Below, piece by piece: positions 8,643-16,401 of a stretch of DNA of 38,839 nt (positions within the stretch are counted from its first letter, which is position 1; each line of letters starts with the position of its first letter). The stretch covers positions 1 to 38,839 of the forward strand of contig CASFHP010000015.1 of NCBI GenBank assembly GCA_949294555.1, in the 5' to 3' direction. The position numbers and the translations under genes are program-made. The notes beneath the pieces are model-generated. The model ran no database searches and was not told the DNA's origin. It saw only the letters and a program-made list of their open reading frames with translations. Origin of the DNA: an uncultured Eubacteriales bacterium. GTDB taxonomy: Bacteria; Bacillota; Clostridia; TANB77; CAG-508.

Positions 8643-9068
8643 TTAGGGAATATACATGACAATCTTAAGTGTTTTTCCTAGTTTATTACAAATTCCTTCA
8701 TAGGAACAAAACCGATGTTGATCGATTAAGATTACTAATTTTTGCCGTTTCTTTAAAATTGGAGGGGCAACAAGCAATCCATTTTCCATCAATCCAAAAC
8801 TAGCAGTTCCTAATAGAATTTTTCCATACTCTTTGGTATAGAAGGTATAGGGGATTAAGTCGTCTGGAGAAAACTGTTTTAATGTTAATTGTTTCTTGAT
8901 TTCCTCGTAAGAATGTGCACGTTCCAGTAAGTAGGGAACATTTACATTTAATTGACTTACGATAGTAGAAACTTCTGATTCTTTTAGAGCACCAGATGAC
9001 TTTTTGGTGATTTCGGTTATCAGCTTTTGCCGTTTTTCCTTGTAAGAAAGATTTTTCAAAGGTTGCAT
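8643..9068 (-). CDS. Hypothetical protein, 141 residues
   Basis: I do not recognise this protein. It starts MQPLKNLSYKEKRQKLI; the ATG at 9068 follows GAAAGGAG by about 6 nt and is preferred over a start nine codons earlier. The first half is basic and helical in character, and the second half contains a strand-rich, hydrophobic stretch (KLVILIDQHRFCSYEG). There is no signal peptide or clear membrane span. Its codons are less A-biased than those of the neighbouring core genes, hinting at foreign origin. It has its own promoter and a leader packed with palindromes (9082-9172), so it is probably tightly regulated, perhaps by its own product or by RNA structure. The smc terminator lies downstream. 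Confidence 0.65.
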   Translation of the reverse strand: MQPLKNLSYKEKRQKLITEITKKSSGALKESEVSTIVSQLNVNVPYLLERAHSYEEIKKQLTLKQFSPDDLIPYTFYTKEYGKILLGTASFGLMENGLLVAPPILKKRQKLVILIDQHRFCSYEGICNKLGKTLKIVMYIP

Positions 9069-9081
9069 AATATACTCCTTT

Positions 9082-9169
9082 CTGCCATAAGGCAACTATT
9101 ATGCAAATATTTGCATAATAGACTACATAGGTCACAATCCGTGACCACGACGCTAGTTACTTAAGTAGT
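9082..9169 (-). promoter_or_regulatory. Multi-palindrome leader of the 141-residue protein gene
   Basis: Between promoter and start codon the minus-strand leader holds four symmetric elements: TACTTAAGTA near the start site (9160-9169), GGTCAC-aatcc-GTGACC (9130-9146), a perfect 26-bp palindrome centred on CAAATATTTG (9096-9121), and TGCC-ttat-GGCA (9082-9093) next to the ribosome binding site. The 26-bp palindrome is either a strong protein-binding operator or an RNA hairpin. Confidence 0.7.
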
Positions 9170-9198
9170 ATTCTATCATGGTTTATTTCATAAAGCAA
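9170..9198 (-). promoter_or_regulatory. Promoter of the 141-residue protein gene
   Basis: On the minus strand, TTGCTT (9193-9198) and TAGAAT (9170-9175) are spaced by 17 nt, predicting a start near 9163 and a leader of about 95 nt. Confidence 0.55.
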
Positions 9199-9235
9199 TG
9201 AAAAAATAGAAATAAAGTCAGTTTATATAGACAAA

Positions 9236-9898
9236 TTATAATATAATTTTACAAAATCCAATAATAATTAATAAAATACCAGAAATAGTTGACCAAATAT
9301 TATCAGGTAATTTACTAAAAGAATACAGTTTCTTTCCACAATAAATTCCAAAATTCAAGAAAAATAATTGAAAACAACTAATAAATAATGGAAATAGAAT
9401 AGAAAATGTATTCAGCATACTAAAACCAATTCCAATGCAAAAACTATCTAAAGAAAGTGCAAACCCTAAAAATAAAGCTTCTTTTGAGTCAATGGTGTTG
9501 GATTTATCAAAATCAGAGGAACTTGGATTTTTGATAATTTTTATGGTAATGCCTAAACACTTAATAAAAAAAGAATAAATTTTTTCTGTATCGCATAATT
9601 TTACATCTAATTTATCATTTGATTTCGATTTTTGTTTAAATCTTAATGCCTGAAAACATATAAAAAGTCCCATTACAATTAAAATAAAACTACCCAAGTA
9701 ATGAATGAGCAAATCTGGAAAAATATATTTTAATAGATTTCCAAAATAAATGGAAATTGTAGAAATGGTAAAAGCAATAATAAATAAAATATATTTCGCA
9801 AAACGTGTAATTTTGGTATTTTTTATTCCATATGTAATACCAATTCCAAGGGAATCTATACTACTTGAAATTGCTAAAATAATGCAGTTTAATAACAC
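9236..9898 (-). CDS. ytaF: Sporulation membrane protein YtaF (MntP-like fold)
   Basis: The 220-residue integral membrane protein has about six hydrophobic segments arranged as a duplicated three-helix unit. The first unit holds SSSIDSLGIGITYGIK and the second ALSLDSFCIGIGFS. This paired SxDSxxxG signature is that of the MntP/YtaF family. The central loop (NPSSSDFDKSNTIDSKEAL) matches YtaF more than MntP manganese exporters. YtaF is linked to sporulation, with its exact transport role unknown. The start is GTG at 9898, with CGGAGG 8 nt upstream. It stands alone between an unknown gene and the divergent calcium ATPase. Confidence 0.82.
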   Translation of the reverse strand: MLLNCIILAISSSIDSLGIGITYGIKNTKITRFAKYILFIIAFTISTISIYFGNLLKYIFPDLLIHYLGSFILIVMGLFICFQALRFKQKSKSNDKLDVKLCDTEKIYSFFIKCLGITIKIIKNPSSSDFDKSNTIDSKEALFLGFALSLDSFCIGIGFSMLNTFSILFPLFISCFQLFFLNFGIYCGKKLYSFSKLPDNIWSTISGILLIIIGFCKIIL

Positions 9899-10112
9899 AT
9901 ATAAAACCTCCGTTCAAAATGTAAATTTAAGTTGTTATGTTTATAAAGTTTCTAATGATAACATATGAACAAAGTCAAAAAATGGTGTTTTTCAAAAAGT
10001 TTAATCCTTTATTAATATATAAAAGTAGTCATAAAAATTATTTATGCGAATACAATTAGTTAGAAAAAGGACAAGATAAATGTCTATTCAAAACACAAAG
10101 GAGAGGAAGAAT
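9899..10112. other. Divergent intergenic region of ytaF and the Ca2+ ATPase
   Basis: This AT-rich gap carries the ribosome binding sites of both divergent genes. A TTGACT box (minus strand, 9973-9978) might serve ytaF, but its -10 partner is poor. No convincing promoter for the ATPase gene was found. Confidence 0.35.
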
Positions 10113-12725
10113 ATGTGGGAAACACTTAGAAAAGAAGAAGTTGAAAGAAAACTAAATACAGATTTTAGCAAAGGATTAAATACTGATGAAGTTTTAAAAA
10201 GACAAAACCAATATGGCAGAAATGAACTGGAAAATAGCAAAAAAGAAGGAATTATTATTAAATTTTTTAAGCAGTTTAATGATTTCATGATTATTATTTT
10301 AATTATGGCGTCTATTGTATCAGCAGGAATATCCTGGTATCAGGGAGAAAATGACTATATTGATTCTATCATCATCATAGCGATTGTGGTATTAAATGCC
10401 ATTATGGGCGTTTTACAAGAGGCAAAGGCAGAAAAATCAATTGAAAGTCTAAAAAAGATGACACCGCAGATGTCAAAGGTTATTAGAAATGGGAAAGAAA
10501 TTGAAATTCCTTCAGAAACTTTAACAGTAGGAGATATTGTTATCTTAGAAGCGGGAAATCGTGTACCAGCAGATGGCAGAATTATAGAAAACTTCAATTT
10601 AAAAGTAGAAGAATCTAGTTTGACAGGAGAGACGGAAAGTATTGAAAAAGATGGAAATGTAATTTGTAAAAAAGATATACCACTAGGAGATATCATCAAT
10701 ATGGTATTTATGGGAAGTACTGTCGTTAATGGACATGCAAAAGTAGTGGTCACAGAAATTGGAATGGACACAAAGGTGGGCAAAATTGCCAATATGCTTA
10801 TTGAAAGTGAAGCACCAGAAACACCAATACAAAAGAAATTAAATCAAGTAGGAAAAATATTAGGGGTTATTTGCTTAATCATTTGTTTAGTAATTTTTGT
10901 AATAGGCATTATCAAAAAAATACCACCAATGGAAATGTTTATGACTTCTGTGGGATTAGCTGTGGCAGCAATACCAGAAGGCTTACCAGCAATTGTTACG
11001 ATTATGCTATCATTAGGTGTTACCAAAATGGCAAAACGAAATAGTATTATTAGAAAATTGCCAGCAGTGGAAACATTAGGAAGTAGTAATGTCATCTGTT
11101 CTGACAAAACAGGAACATTGACACAAAATAAGATGAAAGTGGTAGAAATTAAAGCAGAAAATCCGAATTTCGCAATGGAACTTGCGACTATGTGCACAGA
11201 TAGCAAAATAGAAAATAATAATGGAAAAGTAGAAGTTGTAGGAGAGCCGACGGAAAATGCATTGATAGAAGTAGCATACAAAAACAAATTGGATAAAATG
11301 CAATTATATCAAGCTATGCCAAGAGTAAATGAAATACCATTTGATTCTACAAGAAAAATGATGACAACAATTCACAAATTAGAAAATGGAAAGTATAGAG
11401 TAATTACCAAAGGGGCTCCAGATGTTTTATTAAATAGATGTATAGGAACACAGAAGGAAAAAATTTTAAGAGAGAATGAAAAAATGGCAAATAAAGCTTT
11501 ACGAGTTATCAGTGTGGCATATAAAGATATAGAAAGTTTGCCAAATAAAATAAGTAGTGAAACAGTAGAAAATCAATTGAAATTTGTAGGATTAATTGGA
11601 ATGATAGACCCACCAAGAGAAGGGGTTAAGGAAGCAGTAGAAACCTGTAAAAAGGCAGGTATCAAAACAGTTATGATAACAGGAGACCATATTGCAACAG
11701 CAAAAGCAATTGCAGAAAAAATTGGAATATATACAAAAAGAGACAAAGCCATTACAGGGGAAGAATTAGATAAATTAAAACAAGAAACACTAGAAAAAGA
11801 AATTCAAAATTATACAGTATTTGCAAGGGTAACCCCAGAACATAAAGTAAGAATTGTAAAGGCATGGCAAAAAAATGGGGCAGTTGTTGCTATGACAGGA
11901 GATGGGGTTAATGATAGTCCAGCTTTAAAAAGTGCAGATATTGGAATTGCTATGGGAAAAGGTGGCACAGATGTTGCTAAAAATGCAGCAGATATGATTT
12001 TAGTAGATGATAATTTTGTAACCATTGTAGACGCAGTAAAGCAGGGAAGAAATATCTATGATAATATCAGAAAAGCCATTCACTTTTTAATTGCCACAAA
12101 TATAGGAGAAATTGTAACTATCTTTATGGGATTGGTACTAGGTCTTCAATCTCCATTATTGGCTATACAATTGCTTTGGATTAATTTGGTAACAGACTCG
12201 CTACCTGCAATTAGCCTTGGATTAGAACCACCAGAAAAAGACATCATGGAAAGAAAACCTGTAGATTCAAAAAAAAGTATTTTTGCAGATGGCTTATGGA
12301 GCAAAATCATATTAGAAGGCATTATGTTGGGAATGCTTACATTAATTGCCTTTAGTATTGGAAATAAATATTATGGTGTAGAAGTTGGAAGAACAATGGC
12401 ATTTATTAGTATGGGCTTGTTGGAACTTGTCCACAGCTTTAATATAAAAAGTGAAAAATCAATCTTCAAAACTGGAATATTAGAGAATAAATTTTTAATA
12501 GGAAGCTTTGTTTTAGGGCTTTTGGTACAGACGATTGTGGTCGTAATTCCTGCTTTAGCAAATATATTTGATGTGGTAAGTTTGAATTCAACACAATGGC
12601 TTATTACATTAGCAATTTCTTTACTACCAATTCCAATTATGGAATTACAGAAGAAAATAAATAGAATGAATACAAAAAGTCAAAAGAAGACATTTGTTAA
12701 AGAAATCCAAATTTCTAAGATGTAA
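10113..12725 (+). CDS. Calcium-translocating P-type ATPase (P2 type)
   Basis: This 870-residue membrane pump couples ATP hydrolysis to cation export, most likely Ca2+. Visible landmarks in order are a cation-ATPase N-domain (ETLRKEEVERKL), the actuator-loop TGE at 171-173, the M4 ion site VAAIPEGLPAIV, the phosphorylation site DKTGTLT with Asp331, the nucleotide-binding KGAPDVLL, the hinge GDGVNDSPAL near 596-605, and the C-terminal NLVTDSLPAISLGLEP with M6 site residues. The PEGLP and NLVTD motifs favour calcium over heavy metals. ATG 10113 is preferred because AAAGGAG lies just upstream; a start at 10080 has none. A 190-residue membrane protein follows 64 nt later and may be co-transcribed. 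Confidence 0.93.
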   Translation: MWETLRKEEVERKLNTDFSKGLNTDEVLKRQNQYGRNELENSKKEGIIIKFFKQFNDFMIIILIMASIVSAGISWYQGENDYIDSIIIIAIVVLNAIMGVLQEAKAEKSIESLKKMTPQMSKVIRNGKEIEIPSETLTVGDIVILEAGNRVPADGRIIENFNLKVEESSLTGETESIEKDGNVICKKDIPLGDIINMVFMGSTVVNGHAKVVVTEIGMDTKVGKIANMLIESEAPETPIQKKLNQVGKILGVICLIICLVIFVIGIIKKIPPMEMFMTSVGLAVAAIPEGLPAIVTIMLSLGVTKMAKRNSIIRKLPAVETLGSSNVICSDKTGTLTQNKMKVVEIKAENPNFAMELATMCTDSKIENNNGKVEVVGEPTENALIEVAYKNKLDKMQLYQAMPRVNEIPFDSTRKMMTTIHKLENGKYRVITKGAPDVLLNRCIGTQKEKILRENEKMANKALRVISVAYKDIESLPNKISSETVENQLKFVGLIGMIDPPREGVKEAVETCKKAGIKTVMITGDHIATAKAIAEKIGIYTKRDKAITGEELDKLKQETLEKEIQNYTVFARVTPEHKVRIVKAWQKNGAVVAMTGDGVNDSPALKSADIGIAMGKGGTDVAKNAADMILVDDNFVTIVDAVKQGRNIYDNIRKAIHFLIATNIGEIVTIFMGLVLGLQSPLLAIQLLWINLVTDSLPAISLGLEPPEKDIMERKPVDSKKSIFADGLWSKIILEGIMLGMLTLIAFSIGNKYYGVEVGRTMAFISMGLLELVHSFNIKSEKSIFKTGILENKFLIGSFVLGLLVQTIVVVIPALANIFDVVSLNSTQWLITLAISLLPIPIMELQKKINRMNTKSQKKTFVKEIQISKM

Positions 12726-12789
12726 AGATTGACGTATAAAAGAAATAAAGATAAAATACGAATAGAAGAAATAAAAGGGGAAAAATAAG

Positions 12790-13362
12790 ATGAAAGAAGT
12801 TATAGTAGGGGTTATCAAATTAATTGTATTAACTTTAGTTTTAAATATAGTGACTAATTTGATAAAACATTTTACACAGATAGAGATTACTGAATGGATG
12901 GCATATATCATTTATTTAGTGAAAAATAGTATTATCATATATGTGGGAATAAAAATTTTTTGGAAAGATTTAGATTTAGAAACAGTAAAAAAGATTGCAA
13001 TTGGAATTATGATAGTAATCATTGCATTTAATGTTATTTATGCCACAAAATCAATTGTAGAATATGAAGAAGGATTATCTATACAATTTTCTAACGAGCC
13101 AATACAATATGATGAAACCATAACAGAAAGAGAAAGAGAGCTATTAGAAGATGCTATGGAAACAATAACGAAAGCAGGACAAAATTTACAAAATTATATG
13201 AAAGAACTTCGAGAAGATTATTATGGACAATTACTTAGAGTGTATGTTGTTGTATTTAATCTAATGGCAATTGGGTTATATGGTTTTGTGGCACCAAAGT
13301 GGTTTGAGGCACAAAAAGCAAAAGAACAAAAAAATCCGACATTTGATTTTTATAAAAAATAA
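12790..13362 (+). CDS. Hypothetical membrane protein, 190 residues
   Basis: I do not recognise the family. Three hydrophobic helices lie in the first 85 residues (about 5-25, 38-58 and 66-86). They are followed by a charged, probably coiled segment of about 70 residues (ITERERELLEDAMETITKAGQNL), a fourth helix near 150-172, and a basic tail. The start follows AAAAGGGG. It lies 64 nt after the Ca2+ ATPase with no clear terminator between, so a shared transcript is plausible. A terminator follows at 13422. Confidence 0.7.
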   Translation: MKEVIVGVIKLIVLTLVLNIVTNLIKHFTQIEITEWMAYIIYLVKNSIIIYVGIKIFWKDLDLETVKKIAIGIMIVIIAFNVIYATKSIVEYEEGLSIQFSNEPIQYDETITERERELLEDAMETITKAGQNLQNYMKELREDYYGQLLRVYVVVFNLMAIGLYGFVAPKWFEAQKAKEQKNPTFDFYKK

Positions 13363-13397
13363 TTGGTTTAGTTAGATAAAAAAAGTGAAAAATATAC

Positions 13398-13426
13398 TTG
13401 AAATCAATAAAAAAATATGATAAAAT
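13398..13426 (+). promoter_or_regulatory. Promoter of the rpsF-ssb-rpsR operon
   Basis: TTGAAA (13398-13403) and TAAAAT (13421-13426) are spaced by 17 nt. The predicted start, near 13433, falls in the loop of the hairpin at 13422-13457, so new transcripts would lack its left arm. Confidence 0.65.
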
Positions 13427-13460
13427 AGCTGTGCTTTAAAGATAATACAGCTATTTTTTT
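13422..13460 (+). terminator. Terminator overlapping the rpsF promoter
   Basis: The arms AAAATAGCTGT (13422-13432) and ACAGCTATTTT (13447-13457) form an 11-bp stem with a T run to 13460. It should stop read-through from the upstream membrane protein gene. Its left arm contains most of the rpsF -10 box. Confidence 0.7.
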
Positions 13461-13576
13461 AATAAAGAATAATATTTTTACAATTTTTACACAGCAAATG
13501 TTCTTATTAAAAAAATAAAAGTATCTCTACTTGCAAAGAAATTGCAGGTTATAAATCCATAGGGAGGTGAATGATA
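13461..13576 (+). promoter_or_regulatory. rpsF 5' leader with a hairpin before the ribosome binding site
   Basis: A hairpin ACTTGCAA (13529-13536), loop AGAAA, TTGCAGGT (13542-13549) lies about 13 nt ahead of GGGAGG. Many bacteria carry an S6:S18-binding autoregulatory leader at this place. I cannot confirm the diagnostic bulge, so this is only a candidate. Confidence 0.35.
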
Positions 13577-13861
13577 ATGAACAAATACGAAAGTATTATC
13601 ATTGTTAGTCCAAATGTTGATGAAGCAGGTTTAAAAGCTTTAGAAGAAAAATTTACAGGACTAATTAATGAAAATGGTAAAGTGGAATCAGTTGAAAACA
13701 TGGGAAAAAGAAGATTAGCTTATGATATTAAAAAATTCAAAGAAGCTACATATCTTTTATTCAACTTTGAAGCAAAACCAGAATTAATAGCTGAACTTGA
13801 AAGAGTTTACAGAATTACAGATGATATTATAAAATTTATTACTGTAAAAGTAGAAAAATAA
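13577..13861 (+). CDS. rpsF: 30S ribosomal protein S6
   Basis: S6 binds 16S rRNA in the platform as a dimer with S18. The 94-residue protein reads MNKYESIIIVSPNVDE and keeps the family segments ENMGKRRLAYDIKKFKEATYL and ERVYRITDDIIKFITVK. The ATG at 13577 stands 9 nt after GGAGG, whereas the in-frame ATG at 13571 is too close, so I take the second. It is first in the conserved rpsF-ssb-rpsR operon. Confidence 0.95.
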   Translation: MNKYESIIIVSPNVDEAGLKALEEKFTGLINENGKVESVENMGKRRLAYDIKKFKEATYLLFNFEAKPELIAELERVYRITDDIIKFITVKVEK

Positions 13862-13916
13862 GGAAAAATTAAATAAAGAAGGGGCCTTTATTTAAAGTAA
13901 AGAAAGGTGATAAGAA

Positions 13917-14348
13917 ATGAACAAAGTAATTTTAATGGGAAGATTAACAAGAGACCCAGAAACAAGATATACACAAACAAGTAACACACTAGTATCTTCA
14001 TTTAGTCTAGCAGTTAATAGAAGATTTGTAAGACAAGGAGAAGAAAGACAAGCAGATTTTATTAATATTGTTGCATGGGCTAAATTAGGAGAATTTTGTA
14101 GTAAATACTTTAAGAAAGGTCAACAAGTAGGTATTGTTGGAAGAATTCAAACAAGAACTTGGGATGATGACCAAGGTCAAAAGCACTATGTTACAGAAGT
14201 TGTAGCAGAAGAAGCATATTTTGCAGATAGTAAAAGAGATGGAGAAACATCTAATAATACAAATTTTGAAAATACATTTGGAAATACAGCACCTGGAAGC
14301 ATGGGAGCAGATTTTGAAATGTCTTCAAGTGATGACCTACCATTCTAA
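13917..14348 (+). CDS. ssb: Single-stranded DNA-binding protein
   Basis: SSB coats single-stranded DNA during replication and repair and recruits partner enzymes. The 143-residue protein has the OB-fold N-terminus (MNKVILMGRLTRDPETRYT, then FINIVAWAKLGEF and KKGQQVGIVGRIQTRTW). A low-complexity acidic/asparagine-rich linker from about residue 112 leads to the interaction tip DDLPF at the very end. It starts after AGAAAGGTG and lies between rpsF and rpsR, the canonical Firmicutes arrangement. Confidence 0.96.
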   Translation: MNKVILMGRLTRDPETRYTQTSNTLVSSFSLAVNRRFVRQGEERQADFINIVAWAKLGEFCSKYFKKGQQVGIVGRIQTRTWDDDQGQKHYVTEVVAEEAYFADSKRDGETSNNTNFENTFGNTAPGSMGADFEMSSSDDLPF

Positions 14349-14371
14349 TTTGTTAGGGGGGAAAATAGAAA

Positions 14372-14650
14372 ATGGCAGATAAAAAACAAAATAAAAGAAA
14401 TAATAAAAACTATGATGAGGATTACAATCCAAGATTCAGAAAGCAAAGAAAAAAAGTATGTGTTTTATGTAGTGATAAGAACTTTGTTTTAGATTACAAA
14501 AATCCAGAACAATTAAGAAAATTCATTAGTGATAAAGGTAAAATCTTACCAAGAAGAAATACTGGAATGTGTGCTAAACATCAAAGAGATATTACAATTG
14601 CTATTAAAAGAGCAAGACATATCGCTTTATTACCATATACACAAAAATAA
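14372..14650 (+). CDS. rpsR: 30S ribosomal protein S18, cysteine-containing form
   Basis: S18 pairs with S6 on the platform of the small subunit. The 92-residue protein has a basic leader, then [42 protein letters not shown] and [12 protein letters not shown]. The cysteines in CVLC and CAKH are the zinc-binding set of the C+ type of S18. The start follows TTAGGGGGG, 23 nt after ssb, and a strong terminator follows. Confidence 0.96.
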   Translation: MADKKQNKRNNKNYDEDYNPRFRKQRKKVCVLCSDKNFVLDYKNPEQLRKFISDKGKILPRRNTGMCAKHQRDITIAIKRARHIALLPYTQK

Positions 14651-14661
14651 TTTTGAGAATA

Positions 14662-14711
14662 AAATGAAGAAATGCCCAATATTTTGAAAAATATTGGGCG
14701 TTTCTTCATTT
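14662..14711. terminator. Bidirectional terminator between rpsR and the convergent small gene
   Basis: A 24-bp stem pairs 14662-14685 with 14688-14711 (core TGCCCAATATTTT and AAAATATTGGGCG, one G-U pair). The ends are T-rich on both strands. Confidence 0.88.
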
Positions 14712-14907
14712 AAAGACGCAAAAAGTCTAAGAGTTTCGGATTATTCCGCCTCATGCAATAGCTTCTAATTATTGCATTGCAATAGACTGCGTCTTTATCC
14801 GTCATATATGCTGTGTTTTCTACAGCGTGCGGAACCTTTTGCTCTATTAGAGCAAAAAGTTGGGGATAAAAGTTTTTTATGTACTCAAGCTTTTCCATCC
14901 GTGTCAT
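14710..14907 (-). CDS. Hypothetical protein, 65 residues
   Basis: I do not recognise this small protein. It reads MTRMEKLEYIKNFYPQLFAL and ends NPKLLDFLRL; it looks soluble and helical, with two cysteines. GGAGG lies 7 nt before the ATG, and a well-spaced promoter lies upstream, so it is likely real. Its codon use (GCG, CGG, CGC) is richer in GC than the neighbouring ribosomal genes. The layout of a short convergent gene behind a palindromic leader is shared with the 141-residue gene at 8643, although the proteins are not similar. Confidence 0.65.
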   Translation of the reverse strand: MTRMEKLEYIKNFYPQLFALIEQKVPHAVENTAYMTDKDAVYCNAIIRSYCMRRNNPKLLDFLRL

Positions 14908-14932
14908 AAAAAATCCTCCTTTTAATGTTGAC

Positions 14933-15004
14933 CATATATGCTATGGTCTATGCGGGGTTACATAGTTACCAACATAGTATAGCACAAAAGTTACATAAAG
15001 TAAA
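14933..15004 (-). promoter_or_regulatory. Promoter and palindromic leader of the 65-residue gene
   Basis: On the minus strand, TTTACT (14999-15004) and TATACT (14976-14981) are spaced by 17 nt. The leader then holds GACCATA-gcata-TATGGTC (14932-14950), an inverted repeat just before the ribosome binding site that could hide it or bind a repressor. Confidence 0.65.
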
Positions 15005-15022
15005 CAGAAACGTGAAATAGTA

Positions 15023-15051
15023 TTGCGAATAAAGGCAAAATGTAGTAAAAT
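15023..15051 (+). promoter_or_regulatory. Promoter of the ynbB-like gene
   Basis: TTGCGA (15023-15028) and TAAAAT (15046-15051) are separated by 17 nt. It lies back to back with the minus-strand promoter at 14976-15004. Confidence 0.55.
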
Positions 15052-15123
15052 AAATACGTCAAAGAAATATAGAATACGAAAGATAATCATATAAAAACAA
15101 ATTAATATTTAGGGGGAATTTTA

Positions 15124-16359
15124 ATGAACCAAGAATTAATAGAATTATCAAGAAAAATAGAAAAAAAGATAGAACCACAATTCAAAAAAATAGAAGAAAT
15201 ATGTAGTAAAAATAGTATAAAGGTAATTGAAGCATTTCAAGAATGTAATTTACAAGAAATGCATTTAGCAACTTCAACAGGGTATGGAATTGACGAAGTA
15301 GGAAGAAACAAAATTGAAGAAATCTATGCCAAAATATTTAAAGCAGAAGATAGTTTGGTAAGAGCACAATTTATTTCAGGAACACATGCGTTAGCAATTA
15401 CCCTTTCAGGACTATTACGTCCCAATGAAACTATGCTCAGTATAACAGGGGAACCATATGACACATTGCAAACCGTTATTGGCATTGGAAAAGAAGTAAG
15501 CGAAAGTTCATTAAAAGCCTATGGAATTCATTATGAACAAATTGAATTAGTCAATAATGATTTTGATATTGAAAAAATAAAAGAAAGATTAGCAAAGAAA
15601 GATATCAAATTAGTTGAAATTCAAAGGTCAAGGGGATATTCAACAAGAGAAAGTTTGACAATAGAAAAAATTGAAAAGGCCATAAAAGCGATAAGAGAAG
15701 TCAACAAAGATGTGATTATTATGGTAGACAATTGTTATGGAGAATTTGTGCAAGATAGAGAACCAATCGAAGTAGGAGCAGATATTGCAGTAGGGTCATT
15801 AATGAAAAACTTAGGAGCTGGCATTGCCACAAGTGGAGCATATATTGTGGGAAAAGCACATTTAATAAAACTATGCGCAGAAAGATTAACTGCTCCAGGA
15901 ATTGGAAAAGAAATAGGACCTTCTTTAAATCAAAATACAAATTTATTAAAAGGACTATTTTTTGCACCACAGGTTGTAGCAAGTAGTGTTAAAACAGCAA
16001 TATTTGCAAGTGCCATTTTAGAAGAATTAGGATATACAGTAGAACCAAAATACAATGAGGAAAGAGCAGATATAGTACAAACAATTCATTTAGGAACAGC
16101 TGAAAAATTAATAAAATTCTGTCAAGGAATTCAAAAAGGGTCTCCGATTGATTCATCTGTTGTTCCAGAGCCAAGTCCAATGGGCGGATATGAAGATGAA
16201 GTCATAATGGCAGCAGGAACTTTCACAGAAGGTTCAACCATTGAACTTAGTTGTGATGGACCAATTAGAGAACCATATATAGCCTATATGCAAGGTGGTT
16301 TAACCTATGATTATGGAAAATACGGCATATTAAAAGCAATAGAAGAGATGAAAAAATGA
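15124..16359 (+). CDS. ynbB: PLP-dependent YnbB family protein (methionine gamma-lyase/aluminium-resistance family)
   Basis: This 411-residue protein belongs to the fold type I PLP family called aluminium resistance or methionine gamma-lyase family, known as YnbB in Bacillus; its physiological reaction is poorly established. Family landmarks are SGTHALAITLSGLLRP near residue 84, IMVDNCYGEF (the cofactor aspartate), VGSLMKNLGAGIA with the probable PLP-binding lysine, and the C-terminal PEPSPMGGYEDEVIMAAGTF. AGGGGGAA precedes the start. Its stop codon TGA is supplied by the first bases of a degenerate REP-like repeat at 16357. Confidence 0.88.
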   Translation: MNQELIELSRKIEKKIEPQFKKIEEICSKNSIKVIEAFQECNLQEMHLATSTGYGIDEVGRNKIEEIYAKIFKAEDSLVRAQFISGTHALAITLSGLLRPNETMLSITGEPYDTLQTVIGIGKEVSESSLKAYGIHYEQIELVNNDFDIEKIKERLAKKDIKLVEIQRSRGYSTRESLTIEKIEKAIKAIREVNKDVIIMVDNCYGEFVQDREPIEVGADIAVGSLMKNLGAGIATSGAYIVGKAHLIKLCAERLTAPGIGKEIGPSLNQNTNLLKGLFFAPQVVASSVKTAIFASAILEELGYTVEPKYNEERADIVQTIHLGTAEKLIKFCQGIQKGSPIDSSVVPEPSPMGGYEDEVIMAAGTFTEGSTIELSCDGPIREPYIAYMQGGLTYDYGKYGILKAIEEMKK

Positions 16360-16386
16360 TGATTTTTTCTCCGTCCACAATCATCA
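16357..16386. repeat. Degenerate single arm of the REP-like inverted repeat
   Basis: This 30-bp segment matches the right arm of the repeat at 4938-4972 apart from a few losses (TCTCCGTCCACAATCATCA). It provides the ynbB stop codon and ends just before the next ribosome binding site. No partner arm is present. Confidence 0.75.
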
Positions 16387-16401
16387 CAGAAAGGAATTCA
16401 C

